Assembly (NCBI GenBank): GCA_964619265.1 | Contig: CAZUCE010000001.1 | Coordinates: forward strand, 186,001-250,000 | Length of the DNA: 64,000 bases | Reading direction: 5' to 3' | Origin: CAZUCE01 sp964619265 | Lineage (GTDB): Bacteria > Planctomycetota > UBA1135 > GCA-002686595 | In this document: positions 35,249-44,118 of the stretch, in pieces | Numbering within the stretch: position 1 is the first letter of the stretch | Layout: every line of letters starts with the position of its first letter | Program-made: the position numbers and the translations under genes | The notes under the pieces: model-generated | Seen by the model: the letters and a program-made list of their open reading frames with translations, nothing else | Databases searched by the model: none | Told to the model about the DNA's origin: nothing

Positions 35249-37027
35249 ATGCGACCCACGCTTTCCGTTCCCGCCGGCCTACTCCTGTTGGCTGGCCCCG
35301 CCTTCGCCCAGTTCGACGACCAGTGGGTCGAGTTCGCGCCCCAGCCGGGATGGATCTCGTCCCCGGTGGTTTCGAGCTCGGATCTCGAAACCGATCTCGC
35401 CTGGGGCGACCTGGACCAGAACGGACTGACCGACCTGGTCGTCGCGCGTATCCAGCCGATCATGCAGGGCGGCAAGCGCACGAACCTGTTGCTGATGAAC
35501 GAGAACGGCGTGCTGACCGACCGCACGCTCGAGTTCGCCAGCGCCTCGGATGTGGTGGGCGATCAGGGCTTTTTGACCCCGACTGCAGATCGCGACGTGG
35601 CGGTTGCCGATCTCAACGGCGATGGTTGGCTCGACGTCGTGACGGCGGTTGGCTTCGGCCTCGTTGCCGAACCCGTTCCGCTGTCGCACCCGCGCGTGTA
35701 CATCAACCTGGGCGCTGACGGAAGCGGCGCGTGGCTTGGACTGCGCTACGAACAGGCGCGCATCCCCGTGCTGCTGAATGGCGTTACCGGATTGCCGGTT
35801 GCGGCGCGCTTCAACTCTGTCTCCACCGGTGATGTGAATGACGATGGGTTCCCGGACCTGTACTTCGGCGATCACGACGCATCGCCGACCAGCATCTTCG
35901 GCGGTGAGCCGGCGACCCTCGACACCGATGATCGCTTGTTCTTGAACGACGGGAACGGTTTCTTCACCGACACCACGGCAACTTCGATGACGGCCCAAAT
36001 GGTCGATTCGAATTTCGCCAACAGCTCGTCCATCGCGGACTTCAACCAAGACGGCGTTGGCGACGTGCTCAAGCAAACCAACGGCGTCCCCGGCGGTGGT
36101 GCGGCGGCCACGATTGCCTACGGCGACCCTGCGGCTCCGGGTACTTTCAGCGGCTTCCAGCCCTTCTACTCGGGCTCCCCGTATTTCGTCTCTCGCGGAG
36201 ACTTGAATGGCGACGGTCGCCTCGACGTGCTGGTCAGTGAAAATGGCAACGACGGGGTGGTCTACAACCGCGGCAACGACGCGAGCGGCCAGGTTGATTG
36301 GTCGCCCCTCGTTCCGTTCGACTTCTTGAGTGGCGGCGACGACAGCTTCGCTTCGAACAACCTGGTTGTCGACCTGGACGGCGACGGCCTTCAGGACGCG
36401 CTCGTCACCGACGTCGATCCGCAGTTTTCGGGTTTCACCCGCCGCCTGCACATCTATCACAATCGCGGCAACAACCCCGGTGGCTCGGCTCTGCTGCGCG
36501 AAGAGCGCGAGAGCACCAGCAACCAAGGTTGGATCGGAGCGGTTGGTCTGACCACCCAAACCCTGCGCGGCACCCACGACGTGGCGGTGTTTGACATCGA
36601 TGGAGATGGATTCGATGACTTGATTGTCAGCCGCAACGCGGGAACCCAGGTTTACGGGCGCGTAACCGTCTGTCAGCCGGATCTCGGATTTGGCAGCCCC
36701 GGGTTGGAACTCGAAGTTTGCGGCGACGAGTTGAGCTCCGGCAATCAGTCGAGCCTCACGCTTTCGGGGGCGACCCCTTCAACCCCAGCGCTGCTGATCG
36801 TCTCGACGCTCAGCATCCCGACCTTCATTCCCGAATTGCAGGCCACCGTCGCAGCCTTCCCTCCCACGATCGTCTCGAACATCTCCACCGACGGGAACGG
36901 AGAGTTCAAGGCGACGATCAACGGCGGCAACGGACCGACTTCGGTCTTCGTTCAGTTCGCGGTGGTCAACGGGTTGCCGACTTTGTTCTCGCTCAGCAAC
37001 GCCGTCGAAATCGAACTGCTGCCCTGA
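35249..37027 (+). CDS. Secreted FG-GAP/VCBS repeat protein
   Basis: 592 residues from ATG 35249. Signal peptide 1-24 ends in AFAQ. At least six VCBS/FG-GAP blades carry DxDxNG(D)xxD loops, for example WGDLDQNGLTDLVVA, VADLNGDGWLDVVTA, TGDVNDDGFPDLYFG, FDIDGDGFDDLIVS, which bind Ca2+ in an integrin-like propeller. The C-terminal about 120 residues (from CQPDLGFGSPGLELEVCG) are a separate beta-rich module with two Cys, possibly a sorting or anchoring domain. Role: adhesion or extracellular binding, by family analogy. Confidence 0.85.
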   Translation: MRPTLSVPAGLLLLAGPAFAQFDDQWVEFAPQPGWISSPVVSSSDLETDLAWGDLDQNGLTDLVVARIQPIMQGGKRTNLLLMNENGVLTDRTLEFASASDVVGDQGFLTPTADRDVAVADLNGDGWLDVVTAVGFGLVAEPVPLSHPRVYINLGADGSGAWLGLRYEQARIPVLLNGVTGLPVAARFNSVSTGDVNDDGFPDLYFGDHDASPTSIFGGEPATLDTDDRLFLNDGNGFFTDTTATSMTAQMVDSNFANSSSIADFNQDGVGDVLKQTNGVPGGGAAATIAYGDPAAPGTFSGFQPFYSGSPYFVSRGDLNGDGRLDVLVSENGNDGVVYNRGNDASGQVDWSPLVPFDFLSGGDDSFASNNLVVDLDGDGLQDALVTDVDPQFSGFTRRLHIYHNRGNNPGGSALLREERESTSNQGWIGAVGLTTQTLRGTHDVAVFDIDGDGFDDLIVSRNAGTQVYGRVTVCQPDLGFGSPGLELEVCGDELSSGNQSSLTLSGATPSTPALLIVSTLSIPTFIPELQATVAAFPPTIVSNISTDGNGEFKATINGGNGPTSVFVQFAVVNGLPTLFSLSNAVEIELLP

Positions 37028-37033
37028 CGGGCT

Positions 37034-37096
37034 GCCAGGCCCGGCTGGCCATTCGGGCCGTTCCCCCAGGCTCTACGGAGCCGTGGGCGGCCTGGC
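37034..37096. other. GC-rich branched RNA structure candidate
   Basis: GCCAGGCC (37034-37041) pairs with 37089-37096. Inside are a GGCC/GGCC stem (37047-37059) and GGCTC-TACG-GAGCC (37069-37082), a C(TACG)G tetraloop, which is exceptionally stable. It begins 7 bases after the VCBS stop, so it may be a transcript end or a leader of the sigma gene. No T run follows. Confidence 0.35.
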
Positions 37097-37132
37097 TGGC
37101 CCTGGCGACCTAGGATCTGCTGAGCGGGTATC

Positions 37133-40100
37133 TTGACTGCGGGCACTCCCTTCCCTTTTTCTTTTTCCGAAGGCCCCCTTGGGCGTTCTGGTTCCTCCCT
37201 TCAGCCTGTTTTGAGCCTCGATAACAACGATGGCGGGCTTGAGCCGTTGCTCGAGCACCGGGATTGGGCGCTTCAGTTGTCGCGCTCCTTGGATTCCGAT
37301 GCCCACGGGGCGGAGGACTTGGTCCAGGACGCCTTCGTTCGGGCCCTCGAGAGTTCCCCGGAGCAACGGCGCGCCGTCGGGCGCGCTTGGCTGGGTCGCG
37401 TGCTCCGCAACCGCGGGATCGATGTTCAGCGCAAAAGAGGTCGCGTCGGTGCATCCGTTGTAGATGTACAGGAACTTCCGGAGGCGGCGCACGAGGGCCT
37501 CGAGCAACTGGTGCGAGAGGAGTCCTTGGCTGCTGTCGGTCAGGCGATCGCAGAGCTGGACGAGTCGTACCGCACGTTGGTGGAGCTGCGCTACGGACGG
37601 GATCTCACCGCCCAGGCGATCAGCCAAAAGCTCGGGCTGCGGCCCAGCACGGTTCGCGGCCGGCTGGGCAAGGCGCATGAGCTCTTGCGCGAGAAGCTCA
37701 AGGGCCGGCTCGATCCACGGGCGTTCTCGGTCTTGCTGTGGCTGAACCCAAACCTCGAGGCGGCTGCTTCCGGAGCAGGCCCGGCTGGAATCCGCCAACG
37801 AATCGCCTCGCGAACCGGATTCGGTTTAGCGGCAGCCGCTGGAGTCGTCGCGGTCACCGTCCTGCGGGAGCCGAGCGGACAGAACGAGGGGCGGCATGGG
37901 GTCCCGCCCCTCGAGGAAGCCCAAGCCCGGCCGATCGGTCCAGGCGAGGCGCTCGCGTCCCTTCGGTCGATCTCGGTGAGCGAAGGCCTGGCCCTGGCGC
38001 TGGAGGCGGTCGCTTTGCAGGTCGAGCTTGCGACCCCGGACGGATCAACGCCCGCCGGAGCCTCCCTCGTGCTGAACTCGGGGACCCGGGTCCCGTTGAC
38101 GCCCGCGCCCGAGAGCGGGCCGGGATTCGTGCGCAGCGCCGCGGTTTCCTGGGAAGCCTGGGTCAGTTCAGAATTCAAGTTCCAGCTTGAGGTTCCGGGC
38201 TATCAGACCGTTCCGCGCGAAGCGTTGGTCCAGCCCGGCTCCCTTCGCGCGGCCCCGGTGGGGTTGGTCCCGGCTGGTTCTTTGACCGGGCGTTTGATTT
38301 GGCCGCCCGGATTCAGGGCTCAGGACTTCGAACTGTTCGCTCTCGAGGCTTCCGCTAAGGGCTCACCCAGAAACAGGCCATCTCACCGGCCGACCTCGGA
38401 CGTGAAGGCGATCGACTGGCGGATCGAACCGGACGGAGTGTTCCGAATGGACAATCTTCCAGCAGGCGAGCTTGAGCTGATGATCCAGCTAGCGGGCTGG
38501 CACGGCTTCGGAGGGCTTCTGGTTGAACCGGTGAGTGTCCCGATCGGATCCGAGGTCAACCTCGGCCCCCTGGATTTGAACTCTGCCTTTACTTCCGAAG
38601 CAGGAGTTTGGCGCTGGGAAGACGGTTTGGTGGTGGGAGACGGGGTGCTTGTGGCTCGATCCAAGCACGCCGGCGCAATGAAGATGCCCGTGCGAGAGGG
38701 ACTCGGGATCGTTCCCTTGGGTTGGAGCGACTTCTATTTTCTCGGCGAAGCTTCGCCCAAGGCTCCGTTCGGCCGATCCTCGCAAATGATGAACGGACCG
38801 AGCGACGAACAGCCCTTGCGTCGGGCGAAAGCCCAGCAAGTTCACGTCGGAGCTCCCGGCGCGCTGGAGCTCGGCTGCACGTTGCGTTGCGTCGCGCAGC
38901 CCAGGACCTTCTCGGCCTCCAACCTTCCGGTGGATCCGGTGCCGGTTTCGAGCGAATTCGAGCTGCCGTGTCTTGCCGGCCTGCCCTACGAGGTCGAGCT
39001 GAAGGCACCGGGCCACAAGGCGCAACGGTTTCAAGTAGCGGGGGTCCCTGGCGAGCGGATCCACTTGGAATTGGTCGCACTCGAAAACGTCCCCGTGCAG
39101 TTCGAGCTTCCGTCCAGCCTTGGCGCGCAGACGCTGCTCGCTCGCCCGCGCTTCGCCGCAGAACAAAGTCCGCGGCCGTTCGCCCTGGCTCCTGCAACCT
39201 CCGCTGGGCGCTTTGAGTTCGACGCCCAAGTCTCACAGGAAGGTCCCTGGTGGATCGAAGCCCGCACTGGGTTTGGCGCGTTCGCGATCTTCGGTCCCTT
39301 CGAAGCTTCAACTCAAAGGGAGCCGCTCACCTTGAGCTGGCCGGCTTGCGGCGACCTAGAGGTGAGGTTTCCGCCGGTCGACACGATCGATCAGCCCGTC
39401 TTCCTTTTGGAGGGGCCGGCCGGTGTGCGAATCGAGGCGACCCTCGACGCGGATGGGGTTGCGCGGATCGAGAACGTTCCGGCGGGCGAGTGGTCCTGGT
39501 CCTTTCGCGCGTTTGCCCCGGAGCTTCCTCGTCCCTACTTGGAAGCAACCGATACCCGCCCGGCTTTGCGGTTGGAAGCCCCTATTCACGTTCTTCCCGG
39601 CCAGCTAACAGTCTGGAGCCCGCCCTTGGAATCGTGCGCTCTCGAACCGGTCTTGTTGACCCTGGAAACCGGAGCTGAGGAGGCCAGCAGTCTGCGCGCG
39701 GTGCGTTTGCCCGACCCGGACTTCACGCTCCTCCATGGAGGGAAGCGACCGCGATTGGATGGCTTGACCGGATCGCCGATCGAAGTCGAGCTTCCGGCCG
39801 AGGGCCTTCAGGGCGTGAAGTGCAAGTTGGGCGGACTTGAAATCAAGTTGCGCCGGACGGCGAGCCTCCACGCCTGGACGGTCGAACTCGACGCCGAGCT
39901 GCGGCTGATATGGGACACTTCGGCGTTCGAGTTCCTGGACGAACGGGGCGGCCTATTTGAGTTGAGGACGCTCGACGGATTCGGCTCCGCGGTTAGCGCC
40001 CGAGTTCCGGTTGGCTTGGAAGACCCGATTCACTGGCCCGCCGGTGAAGCCGAGCTGTGGTGGACCCTGGAGGACAACGAGCTGCTGATCGATGCTTCGT

Positions 40101-40150
40101 TCTGCAGCGGAGAGGCCCGGACCGAGTGGGTCGTGGCCGTCTCGCGCTAA
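37133..40150 (+). CDS. ECF sigma factor fused to membrane helix and large extracytoplasmic domain
   Basis: 1005 residues from TTG 37133; no ATG or GTG precedes the sigma domain, so the start is uncertain. Region 2 covers about 36-102 (DAHGAEDLVQDAFVRALE), region 4 about 130-190 (AQAISQKLGLRPSTVRGRLGKAHELL). A membrane helix (about 229-244) follows, then about 760 residues outside, with repeated carboxypeptidase-regulatory-like beta-sandwiches (FRMDNLPAGELELMIQLAGW; VARIENVPAGEWSWSF). The fusion can keep the sigma at the membrane until proteolysis frees it, acting as its own anti-sigma sensor. No separate anti-sigma gene is adjacent. Convergent with hemE. Confidence 0.88.
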   Translation: MTAGTPFPFSFSEGPLGRSGSSLQPVLSLDNNDGGLEPLLEHRDWALQLSRSLDSDAHGAEDLVQDAFVRALESSPEQRRAVGRAWLGRVLRNRGIDVQRKRGRVGASVVDVQELPEAAHEGLEQLVREESLAAVGQAIAELDESYRTLVELRYGRDLTAQAISQKLGLRPSTVRGRLGKAHELLREKLKGRLDPRAFSVLLWLNPNLEAAASGAGPAGIRQRIASRTGFGLAAAAGVVAVTVLREPSGQNEGRHGVPPLEEAQARPIGPGEALASLRSISVSEGLALALEAVALQVELATPDGSTPAGASLVLNSGTRVPLTPAPESGPGFVRSAAVSWEAWVSSEFKFQLEVPGYQTVPREALVQPGSLRAAPVGLVPAGSLTGRLIWPPGFRAQDFELFALEASAKGSPRNRPSHRPTSDVKAIDWRIEPDGVFRMDNLPAGELELMIQLAGWHGFGGLLVEPVSVPIGSEVNLGPLDLNSAFTSEAGVWRWEDGLVVGDGVLVARSKHAGAMKMPVREGLGIVPLGWSDFYFLGEASPKAPFGRSSQMMNGPSDEQPLRRAKAQQVHVGAPGALELGCTLRCVAQPRTFSASNLPVDPVPVSSEFELPCLAGLPYEVELKAPGHKAQRFQVAGVPGERIHLELVALENVPVQFELPSSLGAQTLLARPRFAAEQSPRPFALAPATSAGRFEFDAQVSQEGPWWIEARTGFGAFAIFGPFEASTQREPLTLSWPACGDLEVRFPPVDTIDQPVFLLEGPAGVRIEATLDADGVARIENVPAGEWSWSFRAFAPELPRPYLEATDTRPALRLEAPIHVLPGQLTVWSPPLESCALEPVLLTLETGAEEASSLRAVRLPDPDFTLLHGGKRPRLDGLTGSPIEVELPAEGLQGVKCKLGGLEIKLRRTASLHAWTVELDAELRLIWDTSAFEFLDERGGLFELRTLDGFGSAVSARVPVGLEDPIHWPAGEAELWWTLEDNELLIDASFCSGEARTEWVVAVSR

Positions 40151-40171
40151 ACGAACCACCCCGCCTAGGAA

Positions 40172-41209
40172 CTAACTGCGGCGGGCGAACAGGGTTTCGA
40201 AGGCGGCTCCGACGGAATCGACCGGAGTCTTCGGCAGGATCCCGCTGCCCAGGTTGAAGACGTATCCGGGGTGACCACGAAATGCGTCGAGCACCCGGGC
40301 CGTCTCGCGACGCACAACGTCCGGCGAAGCGAACAGAATCGTGGGGTCGAGGTTGCCCTGCAGCGCGACGCCACGCGCGGCGCACAGGTTGCGCGCGCGG
40401 GCTACGTCGGTGCGCCAGTCGATCGACAGGGCGTCGGGTTCGGCGTCGAGCAAGACTTCGATCAAGTGCGAACCGCCGTTGGCGTAGACGAGGACAGGAG
40501 CGCCGGTCGATTTGGCCTCAGCGACGAGGCGTTTCAGGCTGGGCAGCAGGTGCTTGCGGTAGGTTTCGGCGTCGAGCGCACCCCCCCACGAGTCGAAGAT
40601 CTGTAGCGCGTCGGCTCCGGCTGCGACCTGAGCTTTCAGGTAGGGCACTAGGTTCTCGGTGAGCTTGTCGGTCAAAGACGAGAACAGATCCGGATCGTCG
40701 AACAGGATGCGTTTGCTGTTCTCGAAGTTGCGGCTGGTGCCGCCTTCGACCATGTAGCTGACCGTGGTGAAGGGTGCGCCACAAAATCCAACCAGGGCAC
40801 GCTCCTTGCCAAGCTCGGCGCGAACCCGGCGAAGTGTCTCGAGCAGCGACGTCGTGTCCTGCTCTGGAACGAAATCACGCAGCCCGTCTACGTCCTCGCG
40901 AGTGCGCACCGGCGGCGAGAGCACGGGGCCGCGGCCTTCGTGGAATTCGAGGTGCAACCCCATGGCTTGCGGCGGAATCAGGATGTCTGAGAACACCACG
41001 GCCGTATCCATGCCATAGCGACGGATGGGCTGCAGCGTGATCTCGGTTGCCGTCGACGGATCCCCGGTCGTGTCGAGGAAGGTCTTGCCCTTGCGGGTGG
41101 CCTGATACTCGGGCAGATAGCGCCCGGCTTGACGCATCATCCAGCCCGTGGGGGCGTCCTGGGCTTCACCGCGCAGGGCGGCAAGGAATCGTTCGCGCGG
41201 CGTCGACAT
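40172..41209 (-). CDS. hemE: Uroporphyrinogen decarboxylase
   Basis: 345 residues from ATG 41209. Clear family marks: PTGWMMRQAGRYLPEY at the N-terminus (the active-site Arg loop), YGMDTAVVFSDILIPPQAMG with the catalytic Asp, FCGAPFTTVSYMVEG, and LQGNLDP near the end. It decarboxylates uroporphyrinogen III to coproporphyrinogen III. The start codon overlaps the stop of the CPBP protease gene (TAATG), so it is the third gene of an ispG-CPBP-hemE operon, away from the other hem genes. Confidence 0.95.
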   Translation of the reverse strand: MSTPRERFLAALRGEAQDAPTGWMMRQAGRYLPEYQATRKGKTFLDTTGDPSTATEITLQPIRRYGMDTAVVFSDILIPPQAMGLHLEFHEGRGPVLSPPVRTREDVDGLRDFVPEQDTTSLLETLRRVRAELGKERALVGFCGAPFTTVSYMVEGGTSRNFENSKRILFDDPDLFSSLTDKLTENLVPYLKAQVAAGADALQIFDSWGGALDAETYRKHLLPSLKRLVAEAKSTGAPVLVYANGGSHLIEVLLDAEPDALSIDWRTDVARARNLCAARGVALQGNLDPTILFASPDVVRRETARVLDAFRGHPGYVFNLGSGILPKTPVDSVGAAFETLFARRS

Positions 41210-42630
41210 TAGAGGAAGGCGGAGAGGAAGAAGATCTGAACGGCGTTGAACACGGCGTGGGCCATCAGGCACGGCAGCAAGCTCCGCGTACGCTCGAAGA
41301 GCCAGCAGAGCACGAAGCCAACCCAGACAATGGCGAACTGGCCGATGGGATCGTATCCGTGGGAGAACCCAAACAGCAGCGAGCTGCCGAGGGCGGCTGG
41401 CAGGAAGGCAAAGCGCTTGCGGAAGCCAGCGAACAGAACGCCGCGGAAGGCGAGTTCTTCGAATAGCGGTGCCCAGATGGCGGCCTCCACCAAGATGGCG
41501 GAGATCGAGTCCGGGCCAGCGCCGACTACGTAGTCGAGGATCGGATTGCTCCAAAGGTCGCGCTCGACCAGGGGGGCGGTCAGCAGGGTCCAAGCGACGA
41601 GCCCGATTCCAGCAAGCAGAGCGCCGGCGAGAGCGGATCCGATGGCCGAGGGCCAGCGACCGGCTTCTACACGGAACCCGACCAAATCCACCGGCGAGCA
41701 GCCCCTCGCGCGTGCGCCAAGGAAGATCAGGACGATCAGGGGCATAGAGCTGAGCGCGGTGCTGACCCCCGAGAGTGGGCTGCCGGAGATCGACACAACA
41801 AGGCCGCTCAGCAGTTGGAAGCTGACCCAGTACAGGCAGAAGACCCCCCATCCGTGGAAGCGATCCACGCCGTGAACCGCGCAGTCAAACGAACCTACGC
41901 GCCAGGCCTTGCGTCCTGAAAACACAAGCACGGCCAGTGCGGCGAGAGCTCCAAAGCCGAGGGGTACGAGGGTTCCCAGGCGCGTGGAGAAGCGCGTGGC
42001 CAGTTGTCCCAAGTGCCATCCATACCAGTCAGCGATTTTACCGGCTTCGATGGAGTGCCCCGCGGCACGTTCGCGAGCGCCGTTCACGAGCGCCGAGCCG
42101 AGACCGTCGAGATTGAACTCGACGTCCGGGTTGTCTTCGTTCCAGTCCTCCGGCAACACCGGATCGGGATCGAGCTCAAAGGCCTCGATGGCGCGGGCGC
42201 GCAGGCGAAGCTTGGCCGCTGCTAGTCGGCTTTGTTCCGCGCGAGCGGGATTCTCTGGGTCTTTGGCGAAGTCCGCGAAGGCTTCTAGGTCCGCCGCGGC
42301 CGAATCAAGGATCTCCGCTGAGTTGCGGCGCGCGGCTTCGAGCCAATCCGCGGCCCCGATCCCCAAGAACCCGGGTCCGCTAGAGCCACGGAATTCACGT
42401 TCGATGCCGAGCCGCAGTTCCAGGTCGCGCTCGCCCGCGAGGATCGCGATCTCGACCGGGTGCTGAACCCGCGACACCGGATGTTCCGGGCGTGACGCGA
42501 AGATCCCCAGTCCAAACAACAGCGCCAGCAGCACCGTTGCCATCGCGACCGCCGGGGCCGGCAGCCAGCGGGTCGCGGGGGCTGCCTTCTCGGCCGGGGC
42601 GTCCAATCCAGGATCTGCGGAATCGCTCAC
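41209..42630 (-). CDS. CPBP family intramembrane metalloprotease with large extracytoplasmic insert
   Basis: 473 residues from GTG 42630, overlapping the ispG stop (GTGA). After a first membrane helix (about 24-44) comes a soluble helical region (about 45-200), then the CPBP/Abi membrane domain (about 210-470). Its motifs are present: FEELAFRG with the Glu-Glu pair and Arg, FGFSHG, and MAHAVFNAV with His and Asn. These are type II CAAX prenyl endopeptidase-like enzymes that cleave within the membrane; bacterial substrates are mostly unknown. Operon position between ispG and hemE is conserved-looking but no functional link is evident. Confidence 0.87.
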   Translation of the reverse strand: MSDSADPGLDAPAEKAAPATRWLPAPAVAMATVLLALLFGLGIFASRPEHPVSRVQHPVEIAILAGERDLELRLGIEREFRGSSGPGFLGIGAADWLEAARRNSAEILDSAAADLEAFADFAKDPENPARAEQSRLAAAKLRLRARAIEAFELDPDPVLPEDWNEDNPDVEFNLDGLGSALVNGARERAAGHSIEAGKIADWYGWHLGQLATRFSTRLGTLVPLGFGALAALAVLVFSGRKAWRVGSFDCAVHGVDRFHGWGVFCLYWVSFQLLSGLVVSISGSPLSGVSTALSSMPLIVLIFLGARARGCSPVDLVGFRVEAGRWPSAIGSALAGALLAGIGLVAWTLLTAPLVERDLWSNPILDYVVGAGPDSISAILVEAAIWAPLFEELAFRGVLFAGFRKRFAFLPAALGSSLLFGFSHGYDPIGQFAIVWVGFVLCWLFERTRSLLPCLMAHAVFNAVQIFFLSAFL

Positions 42631-43757
42631 GCGCGGGTGCCGATCAGCGCGTCCAGTTCGCGCTGCAAGGCGCCCAGGATGTCGTCGTAGGAATAGCTGC
42701 CCACCGATTCCTCGCCGCGCTTCAAGTTGACCTGCGTCGGGCCGCACCACAGGCCCAGGTCCGCGTCGTCGGTCTCGCCGGGGCCGTTCACGCGGCAACC
42801 CATCACGGCGATCGTGAGATCGTGTTCGGCGGCGTACTCCGTCATCGTCTTGACGTCCTGGGCGAGCTCGATGAATCGTTCGTTTTCCACGCGGCTGCAT
42901 GAGGGGCACGCCACGATGTTCAGGCCGTCGAAGAACTTGGGCGGGACGGACCGGAATCGACCGGCTTCGATGTCGGCGATCAGTTCACGCCCGACGGCGA
43001 TTTCACGTCCTTTATCGGCGAACGGAACCGTCAGCGAAACGCGCAGCGTGTCGCCAATCCCACGGGAAATCAGCTGCTCGAACGCAATTCGGGTCTTGAT
43101 GATGCCGTCGGGGGGCATGCCGGCTTCGGTCACGCCCAGGTGCAGCGGAACGTCCGGTCGGGCTTCGGCAAAGCGTCGGTTGGCTTCGATCACCAGCCTT
43201 GGGTCCGAGTCTTTGATCGACACGCAGAAGTGCGGGAAGTCGAGTCCGTCGAGCATGGCGGAATGATCCACCGCGCACTGCACGAGACCGCCCACGTGAT
43301 CGTCCGCGAAGCGCTCCTTGTATTCCGGAGCCAGCGAGCCCGCGTTCACGCCGATGCGCATCGCCAGGCTGTGCGTCCGCGCGACGTCTGCCAGGAACCG
43401 GACCTTCTCTTCGACCGGCTTGTCCTTCTCATGGTGGTGCAAGTGCCCGGGGTTGTAGCGAACCTTGTCCACCATCGGCGCAACCACCTCGGCCAGCCGG
43501 TAGTTCTCCTGTAGGTCGACGGACAGCCGTGCTTCGGTCTTGGATCGAATTTCACGCAGTGCTTCCACGTCGGCCTTCGAGTCGATCGCAATCCGCACCA
43601 GGTCTGCCCCGGCTTGCTCCAGGATCCGAACCTGCTCAAGCGTCGCCGGAATGTCCTGGGTGCGCGTCGCTGCCATGCTCTGCACGGCGATCGGGGCCGA
43701 GCCGCCGATGGCGAGATCACGGACGTGGATCGTGCGGGTTGTTCGTTCGGGAAGCAT
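42627..43757 (-). CDS. ispG: 4-hydroxy-3-methylbut-2-enyl diphosphate synthase
   Basis: 376 residues. The N-terminal TIM barrel begins with the family motif GSAPIAVQSM and includes VRYNPGHL; the C-terminal iron-sulfur domain has CPSC and GCRVNGPGE, whose three Cys and Glu bind the [4Fe-4S] cluster. It reduces methylerythritol cyclodiphosphate to HMBPP in the MEP isoprenoid pathway. It is the first gene of the ispG-CPBP-hemE operon and is divergent from the FAD oxidoreductase gene. Confidence 0.96.
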   Translation of the reverse strand: MLPERTTRTIHVRDLAIGGSAPIAVQSMAATRTQDIPATLEQVRILEQAGADLVRIAIDSKADVEALREIRSKTEARLSVDLQENYRLAEVVAPMVDKVRYNPGHLHHHEKDKPVEEKVRFLADVARTHSLAMRIGVNAGSLAPEYKERFADDHVGGLVQCAVDHSAMLDGLDFPHFCVSIKDSDPRLVIEANRRFAEARPDVPLHLGVTEAGMPPDGIIKTRIAFEQLISRGIGDTLRVSLTVPFADKGREIAVGRELIADIEAGRFRSVPPKFFDGLNIVACPSCSRVENERFIELAQDVKTMTEYAAEHDLTIAVMGCRVNGPGETDDADLGLWCGPTQVNLKRGEESVGSYSYDDILGALQRELDALIGTRA

Positions 43758-44118
43758 GGCGGCCTGGCGGCGGGGGCCCTGGGTCGGGAGCCCTTTGGGG
43801 GGGGTCCGGCGGCCGGGTCATTCGGAATAGGGTCTCGGCGCGACATCATAGGCTCGTCCGAGCGGGCTTCTCGGGCTTCTCGCCCCGGCGCGGTAGGAAT
43901 TCAACCGAGCCTGCCCGCGCCGCAACACACGGCCTGCTTGGAGGGCTTGCGGAGGGATCGGCCAGGGCTGGTTCATCCCGTGCCCATGGCTCGAGGGGCC
44001 TACGGGCCGATGGGACGTTCCGGCCATCCCGAGGCCCCTGGGCTACCCGATCCGCCCCTCGCCGTGGTCAGATGTTCTCTCCCACCCCCGAAAGCCACCG
44101 GACCCCCCCTTTCATCAC
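43758..44118. other. Divergent intergenic region upstream of ispG and FAD oxidoreductase
   Basis: No coding frame is supported in these 361 bases. Both flanking promoters must lie here. A tandem pair of 9-base units GGGCTTCTC lies at 43864-43881. AGGGGCC (43994-44000) can pair with 44033-44039, with a nested GATGG/CCATC stem, giving a 46-base stem-loop about 80 bases before the GTG start of the oxidoreductase gene. Confidence 0.45.

Noticed and set aside
35279..36577. 432-codon minus-strand frame opposite the VCBS repeat gene
   Set aside because: The Val/Glu/Arg-rich product is the mirror of the Asp-rich repeats, and the plus strand has signal peptide and repeats.
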